Shown here one piece after another: positions 17,924-27,302 of a stretch of DNA of 62,463 nucleotides. Location of the stretch: contig URSD01000012.1 of assembly GCA_900550395.1 (NCBI GenBank), positions 1 to 62,463 on the forward strand. Reading direction: 5' to 3'. This DNA comes from an uncultured Porphyromonadaceae bacterium (GTDB taxonomy: Bacteria > Bacteroidota > Bacteroidia > Bacteroidales > Muribaculaceae). The notes under the pieces were generated by a model. That model was given only the letters and a program-made list of their open reading frames with translations, was not told the DNA's origin and ran no database searches. The first letter of the stretch is position 1. Every line of letters starts with the position of its first letter. The position numbers were made by a program, and so were the translations under genes.

Positions 17924-18553
17924 TTAAGCTCCCACGGCCACCTTGGCATGGCGGAGGACCTTGTCGTTGATCATATAACCTTTCTGCACGGTGTCTACCA
18001 CCTTGCCCTTCATTTCGGGCGTGGGTGCGGGGATGTTGGCGATGGCTTCGTGCAGGTCGGCGTCGAATTCCACGCCGTTGGTCTCCATTGCCTTGACGCC
18101 GTTGTCGGCCAGATACTTGACGAGCTTGTTGTAAATCAGCTCCATGCCTTCCCTCACGCCCTCGGCGTTGTCGCTGGAAGCTGTGGCCTCAAGTCCGCGC
18201 TCGAAGTCGTCGACTATGGGCAGGAGGCCTGCCAGCACTTTTTCGGCACCGTTGCGCAGTATCTCGGCTTTCTCCTTGAGCACACGCTTGCGGAAGTTGT
18301 CGAAATCGGCCATGAGGAAAAGATATTCCTTCTTCTCCTTCTCCACGGCCTGCTGTGCGTCAAGGAGCTGCTGCTGCAGGGCCTCGATGCGTTGAAGGGG
18401 CTCGTCGTCTCCGGCTGCCGGCTCGTCGGGGGATGCGTCGGCGTCAAGTGCCGCTTCTTCCGTGTCTACAGCGTCGAGTTCGGCCTCTGCCATCTGTTCC
18501 TCAAATTTCTCGTCGCGGGGCTTTTCCGCGTGGTTATGTTTGTTCTTGCTCAT
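17924..18553 (-). CDS. grpE: Nucleotide exchange factor GrpE
   Basis: 209 aa. An acidic, low-complexity N-terminus (about 1-60) is followed by a long coiled coil containing EYLFLMADFDNFRKRV (the GrpE dimer helix), then the beta-wing domain with HEAIANIPAPT and GYMINDKVLRHAKVAV. It is the ADP/ATP exchange factor for DnaK. It is the first gene of grpE-dnaJ. I do not recognise a CIRCE/HrcA operator in the upstream gap 18554-18654, which is AT-rich. Confidence 0.95.
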   Translation of the reverse strand: MSKNKHNHAEKPRDEKFEEQMAEAELDAVDTEEAALDADASPDEPAAGDDEPLQRIEALQQQLLDAQQAVEKEKKEYLFLMADFDNFRKRVLKEKAEILRNGAEKVLAGLLPIVDDFERGLEATASSDNAEGVREGMELIYNKLVKYLADNGVKAMETNGVEFDADLHEAIANIPAPTPEMKGKVVDTVQKGYMINDKVLRHAKVAVGA

Positions 18554-18654
18554 TTTTAAATTATATTACGGATTAGCTAATGCAAAAATGCTGCCAAACG
18601 CTGTGCGGCGTCCTGGAAAATTTAAAAATATAACAAAAAGGCGGCTCAATTCGT

Positions 18655-19491
18655 TCACAGAGCGACAGGTCCGGCATAGCAGTCGCAGTCTGCAAGCTCC
18701 GAAATCGCTTTTTCTGCCAAATTGGCAGACTCGAACAGCCCGAAGACAGCCGAGCCACTGCCACTCATGGCCGAATACACCGCGCCGCAGGCCTCCATGT
18801 GGCGTTTCAGAACACCTACCGCCGACACCTCCGCCTCCACGGTGGCTTCAAACTCATTGTGGAGAAGCTGCTGCCAGCTGCCCACCGGGGCGGCCACTGC
18901 CTCGGCGACCGACGGCTCAGCCTTGTGAGGATGCACGCCGGCATAGGCCCGGGCCGTACTCACCGACGCGGCCGATGGCTTGGCTATAGCCACGTGCATC
19001 GTGCCGTGCTCCAGGTCGACGGGACGCATCGTGGTGCCGGTGCCGGTGCAGAGCATCGGACGGTTGTAGATAAAGAAAGGACAGTCGGCACCTACGGTTG
19101 CGGCCACGGCGGCCATGGCTTCCGGCGTCAGCCCGAGACCGAACAGCGTGTTCAGACCGGTGATGGTGAAAGCGGCATCGGCCGAGCCGCCGCCGAGTCC
19201 GGCACCGTCGGGCACAATCTTGCGCAAGAAGATGTGTGCCTGCGGCATGTCGGGACAGACGGTCTGCACCGCCCGAAAAGCCTTCATAACGAGGTTGCTA
19301 TCCGGGGGACAGTCCACAGGACGCCCCGTGCATGTGAGGGTCGTGGATTCTCCGGGAGCTGCCGGCACAATCTCCAGCACATCGCACCAGCCCGTGGGCA
19401 CCATCACGGTCTCGATGTCGTGATAACCGTCGGGGCGACGCCTTACGATGTTAAGCCCGAGATTGATTTTTGCATTAGGGAAGAGTATCAT
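18655..19491 (-). CDS. ispE: 4-diphosphocytidyl-2-C-methyl-D-erythritol kinase
   Basis: I start at ATG 19491 (MILFPNAKINLGLNI), the family's normal N-terminus, although the frame stays open upstream. The product is 278 aa. The GHMP-kinase ATP loop is PDGAGLGGGSADAA, the N-terminal motif is PNAKINLGL, and the C-terminal motif is MSGSGSAVFGLF. IspE phosphorylates CDP-methylerythritol in the MEP isoprenoid pathway. It is divergent from typA, with a -7-like TATCTTTG on the minus strand at 19509-19516. Confidence 0.95.
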   Translation of the reverse strand: MILFPNAKINLGLNIVRRRPDGYHDIETVMVPTGWCDVLEIVPAAPGESTTLTCTGRPVDCPPDSNLVMKAFRAVQTVCPDMPQAHIFLRKIVPDGAGLGGGSADAAFTITGLNTLFGLGLTPEAMAAVAATVGADCPFFIYNRPMLCTGTGTTMRPVDLEHGTMHVAIAKPSAASVSTARAYAGVHPHKAEPSVAEAVAAPVGSWQQLLHNEFEATVEAEVSAVGVLKRHMEACGAVYSAMSGSGSAVFGLFESANLAEKAISELADCDCYAGPVAL

Positions 19492-19508
19492 TTGCTTGAA
19501 TTTTGATG

Positions 19509-19574
19509 CAAAGATACGAATTTTCAGCGGATGAAAAATCGAGTTGTAAATCCCCGCGAAAATTCGTAACTTTG
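19509..19574. promoter_or_regulatory. Divergent ispE/typA promoter region
   Basis: For typA: -33-like GTTG (19543-19546), 20-nt spacer, -7 TAACTTTG (19567-19574), 26 nt before the ATG. For ispE: TATCTTTG on the minus strand (complement of 19509-19516), 17 nt before its ATG; its -33 is not clear. Both -7 boxes fit the Bacteroidota TAnnTTTG consensus. Confidence 0.7.
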
Positions 19575-19600
19575 CGGCTTGAAAGCAAATCCAATAGTGT

Positions 19601-21397
19601 ATGCAGAATATCAGGAACATAGCCATCATCGCTCATGTCGACCACGGCAAAACTACCCTTGTCGACAAAATGCTTCTCGCCGGCCACCTCTTTCGTGAGA
19701 ACCAGAACGCAGGCGAGCTCATACTCGACAACAATGACCTCGAGCGCGAGCGCGGCATAACAATCCTCTCCAAGAACGTATCAATCAATTACAAAGGTTA
19801 CAAAATCAACATAATAGACACCCCGGGACACTCCGACTTCGGCGGCGAGGTTGAGCGCGTGCTCAACATGGCCGACGGCTGCCTGCTGCTGGTGGACGCC
19901 TTCGAGGGGCCCATGCCGCAGACACGTTTTGTGCTCCAGAAGGCCATCGAGATCGGCCTCAAGCCCGTGGTTGTGGTAAATAAGGTGGACAAACCCAACT
20001 GCCGCCCCGTCGAAGTGCAGGAAATGGTGTTCGACCTTATGTTCAGCCTCGACGCCACCGAGGACCAGCTCAACTTCCCCACCCTCTTCGGTTCGGCCAA
20101 GAACAACTGGATGAGCACGTCGCCCGACGAGCCTACCGACAATATCCTCCCGCTTCTCGACACCATTATAGAACATATACCTGCCCCGCAGGCCCTGGAG
20201 GGCGACACGCAGATGCTGATAACGTCGCTCGACTTCTCCAACTACGTCGGCCGCATAGCCGTGGGCCGAGTGCACCGCGGCACCATCCGCGAGGGTCAGG
20301 ATATTGCCCTGTGCAAGCGCGACGGAAGCGTCGTGCGCCAGCGCATCAAGGAACTGCACACCTTCGAGGGCATGGGCCGCAAGCGCGTGGAGAGCGTAAG
20401 CAGCGGCGACATCTGCGCCATTGTGGGACTCGACAATTTTGAAATCGGCGACACCGTGGCCGACGTCGAGAACCCGGAGCCTCTGCCCCGCATAGCCATC
20501 GATGAGCCCACCATGTCGATGACGTTCACCATCAACGACAGCCCTTTCTTCGGCCGCGACGGCAAATATGTGACCTCGCGCCATATAGGCGACCGCCTCA
20601 CCAAGGAACTTGACCGCAACCTCGCGCTGCGCGTGCGCAAGGCCGAGCATGAGGACGTATGGACCGTATCGGGCCGCGGCGTGCTGCACCTCTCGGTGCT
20701 TATCGAGACCATGCGACGCGAGGGCTACGAGCTTCAGGTGGGCCAGCCGCAGGTCATCGTCAAGGAAATTGACGGCGTGAAGTGCGAGCCCGTGGAGCTG
20801 CTCACCATCAACGTAACAGAGGAGTACGCTTCAAAGATTATCGACATGGTGACGCGCCGCAAGGGCGACATGCTCAGCATGACGGCGCAGGGCGACCGCG
20901 TGCATATGGAGTTCACCATTCCGTCGCGCGGCATCATCGGCCTGCGCAACAACGTGCTCACGGCGAGCGCCGGCGAGGCCATCATGGCCCACCGCTTCCT
21001 GGAGTACCAGCCCTGGAAGGGCGACATAGAGCGACGCACCAACGGCTCGCTCATAGCCATGGAAGCCGGTACGGCCTATGCCTACGCCATCGACAAGCTG
21101 CAGGACCGCGGCCGCTTCTTCATCTTCCCGCAGGAGGAGGTGTACGCCGGTCAGGTAGTGGGCGAGAACGCCAAGGACAACGACATCGTGGTGAATGTCA
21201 CCAAGTCGAAGAAACTCACCAACATGCGCGCAAGCGGCGCCGACGACAAGGCCCGCATCGTGCCCCCGGTTGTATTCAGCCTCGAGGAAGCGCTGGAGTA
21301 CATCAAGGAGGACGAGTACGTGGAGGTGACGCCCCACCATCTGCGTCTGCGCAAGATCATACTCGACGAGCTGGAGCGCAAGCGCGCCAACCGCTGA
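19601..21397 (+). CDS. typA: Ribosome-associated translational GTPase TypA/BipA
   Basis: 598 aa, full length. G1 is AHVDHGKTTLVD (about 10-21), G3 DTPGHSDFGGEV and G4 NKVD. The domain II beta-barrel, EF-G-like domains III and V, and the BipA-specific C-terminal domain (VVNVTKSKKLTNMRASGADD) follow. It binds ribosomes and affects growth under stress and ribosome assembly. It has its own promoter upstream; folP follows after 22 bp on the same strand. Confidence 0.97.
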   Translation: MQNIRNIAIIAHVDHGKTTLVDKMLLAGHLFRENQNAGELILDNNDLERERGITILSKNVSINYKGYKINIIDTPGHSDFGGEVERVLNMADGCLLLVDAFEGPMPQTRFVLQKAIEIGLKPVVVVNKVDKPNCRPVEVQEMVFDLMFSLDATEDQLNFPTLFGSAKNNWMSTSPDEPTDNILPLLDTIIEHIPAPQALEGDTQMLITSLDFSNYVGRIAVGRVHRGTIREGQDIALCKRDGSVVRQRIKELHTFEGMGRKRVESVSSGDICAIVGLDNFEIGDTVADVENPEPLPRIAIDEPTMSMTFTINDSPFFGRDGKYVTSRHIGDRLTKELDRNLALRVRKAEHEDVWTVSGRGVLHLSVLIETMRREGYELQVGQPQVIVKEIDGVKCEPVELLTINVTEEYASKIIDMVTRRKGDMLSMTAQGDRVHMEFTIPSRGIIGLRNNVLTASAGEAIMAHRFLEYQPWKGDIERRTNGSLIAMEAGTAYAYAIDKLQDRGRFFIFPQEEVYAGQVVGENAKDNDIVVNVTKSKKLTNMRASGADDKARIVPPVVFSLEEALEYIKEDEYVEVTPHHLRLRKIILDELERKRANR

Positions 21398-21419
21398 GCC
21401 GCAATACCACCATCCGACG

Positions 21420-22265
21420 ATGCTGACACTTAATATCCATGGGAAACTCATGCATTACCGCCGTCCGGCGGTGATGGGCATCGTCAATGCCACGCCCGAC
21501 TCGTTCTACAGCGGCTCACGCGCCGCATCTCCGGCCGACTCGGCCGCGAGGGCGCGGCGCATGGTGGCCGAAGGCGCCGACATGCTCGACATCGGAGCAT
21601 GCTCCACGCGTCCCGGCGCCGAATGCGTCGACGCCGCCACGGAGTGGGAGCGCCTGCGTCCTGTGCTTGAGGCCGTGCGCGAAGCCACCGGTGGCGCCGT
21701 GCCTCTGAGCGTCGACACGTTCCGTGCCGACGTGGCGCGCCGCGCTGTAGAGGGCGGCCTTGCCGACATCATAAACGATATAGGCGGAGGCACCCTCGAC
21801 CCGGAGATGCACCCCGCCGTGGCAGCCCTCGGCGTGCCGTACATACTGATGCACATGCGCGGCACACCCGCAACCATGCAGCAGCACTGCGACTACGCCG
21901 ACGTCACGGCCGAAGTTACGGCCGAGCTTCAGGCTGCGCTCGACGGCCTCACGCTTGCCGGCGTGGCCGACGTCATCATTGACCCCGGCTTCGGGTTCGC
22001 CAAGACTGCCGAACAGAACTACCGACTGCTGCACGACCTGCCCGTAATGGCGTCGGCGCTCCGTCGCCCTGTGCTCGCAGGCCTGTCGCGCAAATCCATG
22101 GCGACACGAGTGCTCGGAATAAGCGCCGACGACGCCCTCCCGGCCACATCGGCCCTCAATATGCTCGCCCTGCTGGGCGGAGCCGCCATCCTGCGCGTGC
22201 ACGACCCCGCCGAGGCCGCACAGGTGGTGCGTATGTACGAGTTATACACAGGAAAACACGACTGA
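21420..22265 (+). CDS. folP: Dihydropteroate synthase
   Basis: 281 aa. VMGIVNATPDSFYSGSR, DIGACSTRPGAECV, INDIGGG and the DPGFGFAKT phosphate/pterin-site loop are DHPS signatures. It condenses a pterin diphosphate with p-aminobenzoate in folate synthesis and is the sulphonamide target. cdaA begins 5 bp after the stop; the folP-cdaA pairing is, to my knowledge, common in Bacteroidota. Confidence 0.96.
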   Translation: MLTLNIHGKLMHYRRPAVMGIVNATPDSFYSGSRAASPADSAARARRMVAEGADMLDIGACSTRPGAECVDAATEWERLRPVLEAVREATGGAVPLSVDTFRADVARRAVEGGLADIINDIGGGTLDPEMHPAVAALGVPYILMHMRGTPATMQQHCDYADVTAEVTAELQAALDGLTLAGVADVIIDPGFGFAKTAEQNYRLLHDLPVMASALRRPVLAGLSRKSMATRVLGISADDALPATSALNMLALLGGAAILRVHDPAEAAQVVRMYELYTGKHD

Positions 22266-22270
22266 ACGCC

Positions 22271-23065
22271 ATGCTTGACTTCGGAATCAAAGATATATTC
22301 GACATCGTCATCGTAGCCCTGCTGCTGTTCTACATCTACCGACTGATGAAGGAAAGCGGCACGCTGAACATCTTCTACGGCGTGATGGCGTTCATTGTGG
22401 TCTGGGCCGTGGCCTCGGAGATACTCGACATGCGCCTCACCGGCACCATCCTCGACAAATTCATGAGCATCGGTCTGCTGATACTGGTGATACTCTTCCA
22501 GGACCAGATAAAGCGTTTCCTCGTGGAGCTGGGCAGCCACCGCGACTGGCGCTTCCTGCGCAAGCTGTTCCACCATGATGCGCCCGGCGAGGGCGGCGAC
22601 GCCGAGGCCCACCGCCGCGTCATGGCCGTGGTCTACGCCTGCATGAGCATGGCAAAGAGCAAGACCGGCGCGCTCATAGTGGTGCAGAACACAATGCCGC
22701 TTGATTCCTACGCCCGCACGGGCGACACAATCGACGCCCGCATCAACACGCGCCTGATCGAGAACATTTTCTTCAAGAACTCGCCGCTGCACGACGGTGC
22801 CATGATCATAGCCCGCCACCGCATCGAGGCAGCCGGCTGCATCCTGCCCGTGAGCCACGACAGCGACATGCCCCGTTCGCTGGGTCTGCGCCACCGTTCG
22901 GCGCTGGGAATCGCACAGGCCACGGACGCCATGGCCGTGGTCGTGAGTGAGGAGACGGGCTATATCTCCGTGGCCTATCGCGGACGGCTGGAAACACGCC
23001 TTTCGTCGACAGAGCTGGAGACACGCCTCACATCGCTCACAACCTCCGACGACAGGAATCTCTGA
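22271..23065 (+). CDS. cdaA: Membrane-bound diadenylate cyclase CdaA
   Basis: 264 aa. Three hydrophobic segments in residues 8-78 precede a DisA-N domain. The catalytic signatures are DGA at 175-177 (SPLHDGAMI) and GLRHRSALG at 205-213, with SEETG at 226-230. It makes cyclic di-AMP from two ATP at the cytoplasmic membrane. It lies between folP and a PglC-like transferase, 3-5 bp from each, so it is probably co-transcribed. No CdaR or GlmM gene is beside it, unlike in Firmicutes. Confidence 0.95.
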   Translation: MLDFGIKDIFDIVIVALLLFYIYRLMKESGTLNIFYGVMAFIVVWAVASEILDMRLTGTILDKFMSIGLLILVILFQDQIKRFLVELGSHRDWRFLRKLFHHDAPGEGGDAEAHRRVMAVVYACMSMAKSKTGALIVVQNTMPLDSYARTGDTIDARINTRLIENIFFKNSPLHDGAMIIARHRIEAAGCILPVSHDSDMPRSLGLRHRSALGIAQATDAMAVVVSEETGYISVAYRGRLETRLSSTELETRLTSLTTSDDRNL

Positions 23066-23068
23066 GCC

Positions 23069-23683
23069 ATGTCACTGTATAAGTCTTTCCTCAAACGTAC
23101 GCTGGACGTCGCAGTAAGCGGCCTGGCGCTCGTTGTCCTCGCCGTGCCGATGGCCGGAGTGGCCCTGTGGCTGAGCATAGCCAACGAGGGAGCCGGTGCG
23201 TTCTTCTTTCAGAACCGTCCGGGCAAGGGAGGAAAGATTTTCCGCCTCGTGAAATTCAAGTCGATGAACGACCGCCGCGACGCCGGCGGCAATCTGCTGC
23301 CCGACGCTCAGCGGCTCACCCGCGCCGGGCGCTTCGTGCGCTCCACTTCCATCGACGAGCTGCCGCAGCTCTGGAACGTGCTGCGCGGCGACATGTCGCT
23401 GATAGGTCCAAGGCCACTGCTCGTGGAGTATCTGCCGCTGTACAGCCCCGTGCAGGCGCGACGCCACGAGGTGCGTCCGGGCATCACGGGCTGGGCACAA
23501 TGCCACGGCCGCAACGCCATTTCCTGGAGCCGCAAGTTTGAACTTGACGTATGGTATGTCGACCACGTGTTGTTCGCCACCGACTGCCGCATCCTGCTCG
23601 CCACCGTAGCCAAAGTTCTGAAACGCGCCGACATATCCCTGGAGGGAGAGGCCACAACAACACCGTTCAATGGATACAATTAA
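23069..23683 (+). CDS. PglC-like phosphoglycosyl transferase (bacterial sugar transferase family)
   Basis: 204 aa, the size of monotopic PglC rather than the long WbaP type. It has one N-terminal hydrophobic re-entrant segment (about 12-38), LVKFKSMND, the catalytic SIDELPQLWNVLRGDMSLIG region with its Asp-Glu pair, PRPLL, and RPGITGWAQ. The family transfers a sugar phosphate from a UDP-sugar to undecaprenyl phosphate, starting glycan assembly. The next gene is a PglD-like acetyltransferase that overlaps it by 14 bp, as in diacetamidosugar pathways. No aminotransferase (PglE) or dehydratase (PglF) is in the window. Confidence 0.9.
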   Translation: MSLYKSFLKRTLDVAVSGLALVVLAVPMAGVALWLSIANEGAGAFFFQNRPGKGGKIFRLVKFKSMNDRRDAGGNLLPDAQRLTRAGRFVRSTSIDELPQLWNVLRGDMSLIGPRPLLVEYLPLYSPVQARRHEVRPGITGWAQCHGRNAISWSRKFELDVWYVDHVLFATDCRILLATVAKVLKRADISLEGEATTTPFNGYN

Positions 23684-24266
23684 CTTATATGGTGCCAGCG
23701 GCCACGCCCTCGTGGTGATGGAAGCCGCGGAGTCGGCCGGCATCAGCATCGGTCGCCTCTACGACGACGCGCCTCATTGCGCCGACCTGCACGGCCACCC
23801 GGTAGTGAGGGCCGTCGAGGGCGCCCCCGTGGCCGGTCCTCTCCTCATCAGCATAGGCTCCAACCGTGCGCGGCGCATGGTGGCCGGACGCTGCGATGTG
23901 CCGTACGCCACCGTTGTAGCCTCCACCGCCACAATATCGCCCACAGCGCGCGTAGGCGAAGGCAGCGTGGTGATGCACGGAGCCATCGTCCAGGCCGACG
24001 CTCGCATAGGCCGCCACTGCATCGTCAACACCGGCGCATCCGTCGACCACGAATGCGTCATAGGCGACTTCGTGCATATAGCGCCGCACGCTACTCTGTG
24101 CGGCAACGTGCATGTGGGCGAAGGCACCCTCATAGGCGCCGGCACCACCGTCATCCCCGGCATAAGAATAGGCGCAGGATGCACCATAGGCGCCGGCTCG
24201 GTGGTGGTGCGCGACATTCCTGACGGCGCCACGGCCTGCGGCAATCCCTGCCGTGTCGTAAAGTAA
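23670..24266 (+). CDS. PglD-like sugar acetyltransferase (left-handed beta-helix)
   Basis: 198 aa. The N-terminal Rossmann-like part (LYGASGHALVVMEAA) is followed by hexapeptide repeats from about residue 88 (TISPTARVGEGSVV, ARIGRHCIVNTGASV) and the catalytic-His segment VDHECVIGDFVHIAPHA. This matches the PglD/NeuD-type NeuD_NnaD family, which acetylates amino-sugar nucleotides with acetyl-CoA. The start ATG 23670 sits inside pglC-like, so the pair is translationally coupled. The exact sugar is unknown. Confidence 0.9.
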   Translation: MDTINLYGASGHALVVMEAAESAGISIGRLYDDAPHCADLHGHPVVRAVEGAPVAGPLLISIGSNRARRMVAGRCDVPYATVVASTATISPTARVGEGSVVMHGAIVQADARIGRHCIVNTGASVDHECVIGDFVHIAPHATLCGNVHVGEGTLIGAGTTVIPGIRIGAGCTIGAGSVVVRDIPDGATACGNPCRVVK

Positions 24267-24327
24267 AGACGAAAACATATCATACTTATATTTGTTAAAG
24301 GATTATATCATACAACCGAATTCTGAC

Positions 24328-26319
24328 ATGAATCCACGACTCCTATCGGTCTGCATCGGCGCGATTGCCGCGTCGACGGCCCTTGCTGCCGAAGCCGACA
24401 AGCGCTTCGACACCTTCCCAACCTATTCCGGCGATGACCTCGAACTACTTGTCGACGGTTCAGGCACCCACTTCACCCTATGGTCGCCAGAGGCGCAGGA
24501 TGCGCAGGTACTCCTCTACCCCACCGACCGCAACAGCGCCGCCGAGGACACGCTCGAAATGAAACGCGCCGACGGCGGCACATGGCGCGCATCGGTGCCC
24601 GGACGCCTCTACGGCAAATACTACACATTCCGCATCCGCCACAACGGGTGCTGGCTTGACGAGACACCGGGCGTATGGGCCAAAGCCGTAGGCACCAACG
24701 GACAGCGTGCCGCCATCATCGACCTTGATACCACCAACCCCGAAGGCTGGAGCGCCGACCGCGGCCCAGAGCTGAAAAACATCACCGACGCCGTCATCTA
24801 CGAGATGCACCACCGCGACATGAGCATGCACCCCTCGTCGGGCATCGTCAACAAGGGCAAGTTCCTCGCCATGACAGAGCATGGCACGCACACGCCGCAG
24901 GGCGAGTCCACAGGCATCGACCACATTAAGGAACTGGGCGTCACGCATGTGCACATCCTGCCGAGCTACGACTACAACAGCGTGGACGAGACCAACCTTC
25001 CCGCCAATACCTATAACTGGGGATACGACCCGCAGAACTACAATGCGCCCGAGGGCTCGTACAGCACCAGTCCGTCCGAACCGGCCACGCGCATACGCGA
25101 GATGAAGGAGATGATAAAGGCCCTGCACGACGCCGGCATAGGTGTCGTCATGGACGTGGTCTACAACCACACCGCCGAGAACGACGGCAGCAACTTCTCG
25201 CTGACGGCTCCCGGCTACTACTACCGCCACAACGCAGACGGCAGCTACAGCGACGCCAGCGGCTGCGGCAACGAGACGGCCTCGGAGCGCAAGCAGATGA
25301 GCGACTACATCGTCAACAGCGTCAAGTACTGGGCCAGGGAATACCACATCGACGGCTTCCGCTTCGACCTCATGGGCATTCACGACACCGAGACCATGAA
25401 CCGCGTGGCCGCCGAACTGAAGAAAATCAATCCCTCCATCTTCGTCTACGGCGAGGGCTGGACGGCCGGTGCGTCGCCCCTGCCTGCCGAACGCCGCGCG
25501 CTTAAAGAAAACGTTGCGAAGATGGACGGCATAGCCGTGTTCTCCGACGACATCCGCGACGCCGTCAAGGGTCATTACAGCGACGCCGCCGACCGCGGAT
25601 TCGCCACCGGCAAGCCCGGCAACGAGGAGACGGTGAAGATAGGCATCGTGGCGGCCACGGCCCATCCGCAGGTCGACTACAGCAAGGGCAACAACTCCAA
25701 GTTCGCCTACGCCTCGTCGCCTAAGCAGATAATAAATTATGTGTCGTGTCACGACGACCTCATGCTCACCGACAAGCTCGCCGCCTCCATGCCCGGCAGC
25801 TCCGAGTCCGAGCGTATGCGCGCAGCACGTCTGGCGCAGACCATCGTGTTCACATCGCAGGGCACACCCTTCATGTGGAGTGGCGAGGAAATCTTCCGCG
25901 ACAAGAAGGGCGTCCACAACTCCTACAAGTCGCCGGACAGCATCAACGCCATCGACTGGAACCTCAAGCACGCCAACCGCGAGCAGTTCGACTACTACCG
26001 TGAGCTGATAGCTCTGCGCAAGGCCCATCCGGCTTTCCGCATGACCGATGCCGCCGACATCGCCCGCAACATTGTGTTCGACCCCGTGAAGCAGTCCAAC
26101 CTGATCAGCTACTCCATCCGCGACAACGCCAACGGCGACGAGTGGAAAGAGATAAAACTGGTGTTCAACGGCTCCGATAAAGTCGCCGAGGTGCGCATCC
26201 CGCGCAGCGCCTGGAAGATCATCGCCGAGGACGGCCGCATCAAGGCCACAGGCTTGGGAACCACCCGCGGAGGACGCCTGACGGTAGCCCCCGTGTCGGC
26301 CCTGATTCTGGCAAGATAG
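24328..26319 (+). CDS. pulA: Secreted type I pullulanase (GH13)
   Basis: I choose ATG 24328 because it starts a clean signal peptide (LLSVCIGAIAASTALA); the TTG upstream adds an unlikely leader. The product is 663 aa. A CBM48-like beta domain (about 40-140) precedes a GH13 barrel. YNWGYDPQNYNAPEG is the type I pullulanase motif. Region I is VMDVVYNHT, region II GFRFDLMGIHD (nucleophile Asp), region III YGEGW (acid Glu) and region IV NYVSCHDD. It cleaves alpha-1,6 bonds of pullulan/starch in the periplasm or outside. No lipobox and no SusCD pair is nearby. A bidirectional terminator separates it from surE. Confidence 0.93.
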   Translation: MNPRLLSVCIGAIAASTALAAEADKRFDTFPTYSGDDLELLVDGSGTHFTLWSPEAQDAQVLLYPTDRNSAAEDTLEMKRADGGTWRASVPGRLYGKYYTFRIRHNGCWLDETPGVWAKAVGTNGQRAAIIDLDTTNPEGWSADRGPELKNITDAVIYEMHHRDMSMHPSSGIVNKGKFLAMTEHGTHTPQGESTGIDHIKELGVTHVHILPSYDYNSVDETNLPANTYNWGYDPQNYNAPEGSYSTSPSEPATRIREMKEMIKALHDAGIGVVMDVVYNHTAENDGSNFSLTAPGYYYRHNADGSYSDASGCGNETASERKQMSDYIVNSVKYWAREYHIDGFRFDLMGIHDTETMNRVAAELKKINPSIFVYGEGWTAGASPLPAERRALKENVAKMDGIAVFSDDIRDAVKGHYSDAADRGFATGKPGNEETVKIGIVAATAHPQVDYSKGNNSKFAYASSPKQIINYVSCHDDLMLTDKLAASMPGSSESERMRAARLAQTIVFTSQGTPFMWSGEEIFRDKKGVHNSYKSPDSINAIDWNLKHANREQFDYYRELIALRKAHPAFRMTDAADIARNIVFDPVKQSNLISYSIRDNANGDEWKEIKLVFNGSDKVAEVRIPRSAWKIIAEDGRIKATGLGTTRGGRLTVAPVSALILAR

Positions 26320-26340
26320 TAACCCGTTTCCGCGAAACGA

Positions 26341-26374
26341 CATCGGGCCGCAGGAGTGAACCTGTGGCCCGATG
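26341..26374. terminator. Bidirectional terminator between pulA and surE
   Basis: CATCGGGCCGCAGG (26341-26354) pairs with CCTGTGGCCCGATG (26361-26374): 14 bp with one G-U pair and a 6-nt loop, lying between two convergent genes. Confidence 0.75.
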
Positions 26375-26398
26375 TGTGTATATACAGTCAGTGCCGAA

Positions 26399-27181
26399 TC
26401 AGAGGTCGTCGTATTCCGCCGCGTAAGGCAGCCCATCCGTTGCGGTCATCTCGTGCGTTACCGGCACTACGGCTATGTAGCCCCGGTCGAGCCAGTATTC
26501 GTCGGTGTCGGTGGCCTCGGGTTCCTCGTTGACGAAGCGGCCGGCCAGCATATAGAATGGGCGTCCCATCGGGTCGGTGTACTGCTCATAGCCGTCGGTC
26601 CAGCGGCCGCGACAGCTGCGGCATCCGCGCACACCTTTCGGCACTATCTTTGCCGGAACGTTGATGTTGAGGCATACGCCCTGCTTAGGCGGATTGGCGA
26701 TGAAGCGGGCGAGCACCTCGCGCATCAGCGGCTCGGAGAGCGAGAAATCGGCAGCGAGGCTGTGGTGCAGCAGCGAGAAGCCGGCCGAGGGTATGCCTTC
26801 CACACAACCCTCCAGCACCGCGCCCATCGTGCCACTGTACAGCACGTTGACGCCGGAATTGGAACCGTGATTCACGCCTGCCAGCACATAGTCGGGACGA
26901 CGGTCTACGGCCGCGAACAGCCCGAGCTTGATGCAGTCCACGGGCGTGCCGTCTACGGTGAAATACTTTACGCCCTCCACCGCATTGGCAGGTTGTGCCT
27001 CACGCAGGCGCAATGGCGCTGTAAACGTCATGGACGACGATTTGCCCGACTGGGGAAAGCGCGGAGCCACGCACACCACGTCGCCATGCTCGGCGGCCAT
27101 GCGCACGAGCACATGCAGCCCCGGCGCATCAATACTGTCGTCGTTAGTAACAAGAATCAGAGGACGGCTGTTATTTTCCAT
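26399..27181 (-). CDS. surE: 5'/3'-nucleotidase SurE
   Basis: I start at ATG 27181 (MENNSRPLILVTNDDS); upstream codons in the same frame lie in an AT-rich leader. The product is 260 aa. LVTNDDSIDAPGLH carries the metal-binding Asp pair, VNHGSNSGVNVLYSGTMGA holds the conserved Asn/Ser ligands and signature, and CLNINVP follows. SurE dephosphorylates nucleoside monophosphates in a divalent-metal-dependent reaction. It is monocistronic and converges on pulA. Confidence 0.95.
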   Translation of the reverse strand: MENNSRPLILVTNDDSIDAPGLHVLVRMAAEHGDVVCVAPRFPQSGKSSSMTFTAPLRLREAQPANAVEGVKYFTVDGTPVDCIKLGLFAAVDRRPDYVLAGVNHGSNSGVNVLYSGTMGAVLEGCVEGIPSAGFSLLHHSLAADFSLSEPLMREVLARFIANPPKQGVCLNINVPAKIVPKGVRGCRSCRGRWTDGYEQYTDPMGRPFYMLAGRFVNEEPEATDTDEYWLDRGYIAVVPVTHEMTATDGLPYAAEYDDL

Positions 27182-27302
27182 ACTATCTATTTTTGCCACA
27201 AAGATACGAAATATCCGCGAACGGGGCAATCAGAATAGCGATAACCCAAAAACATGACATAATTTCCTCCAATAAATAATTAGAAATAAAATTCAATATA
27301 TC

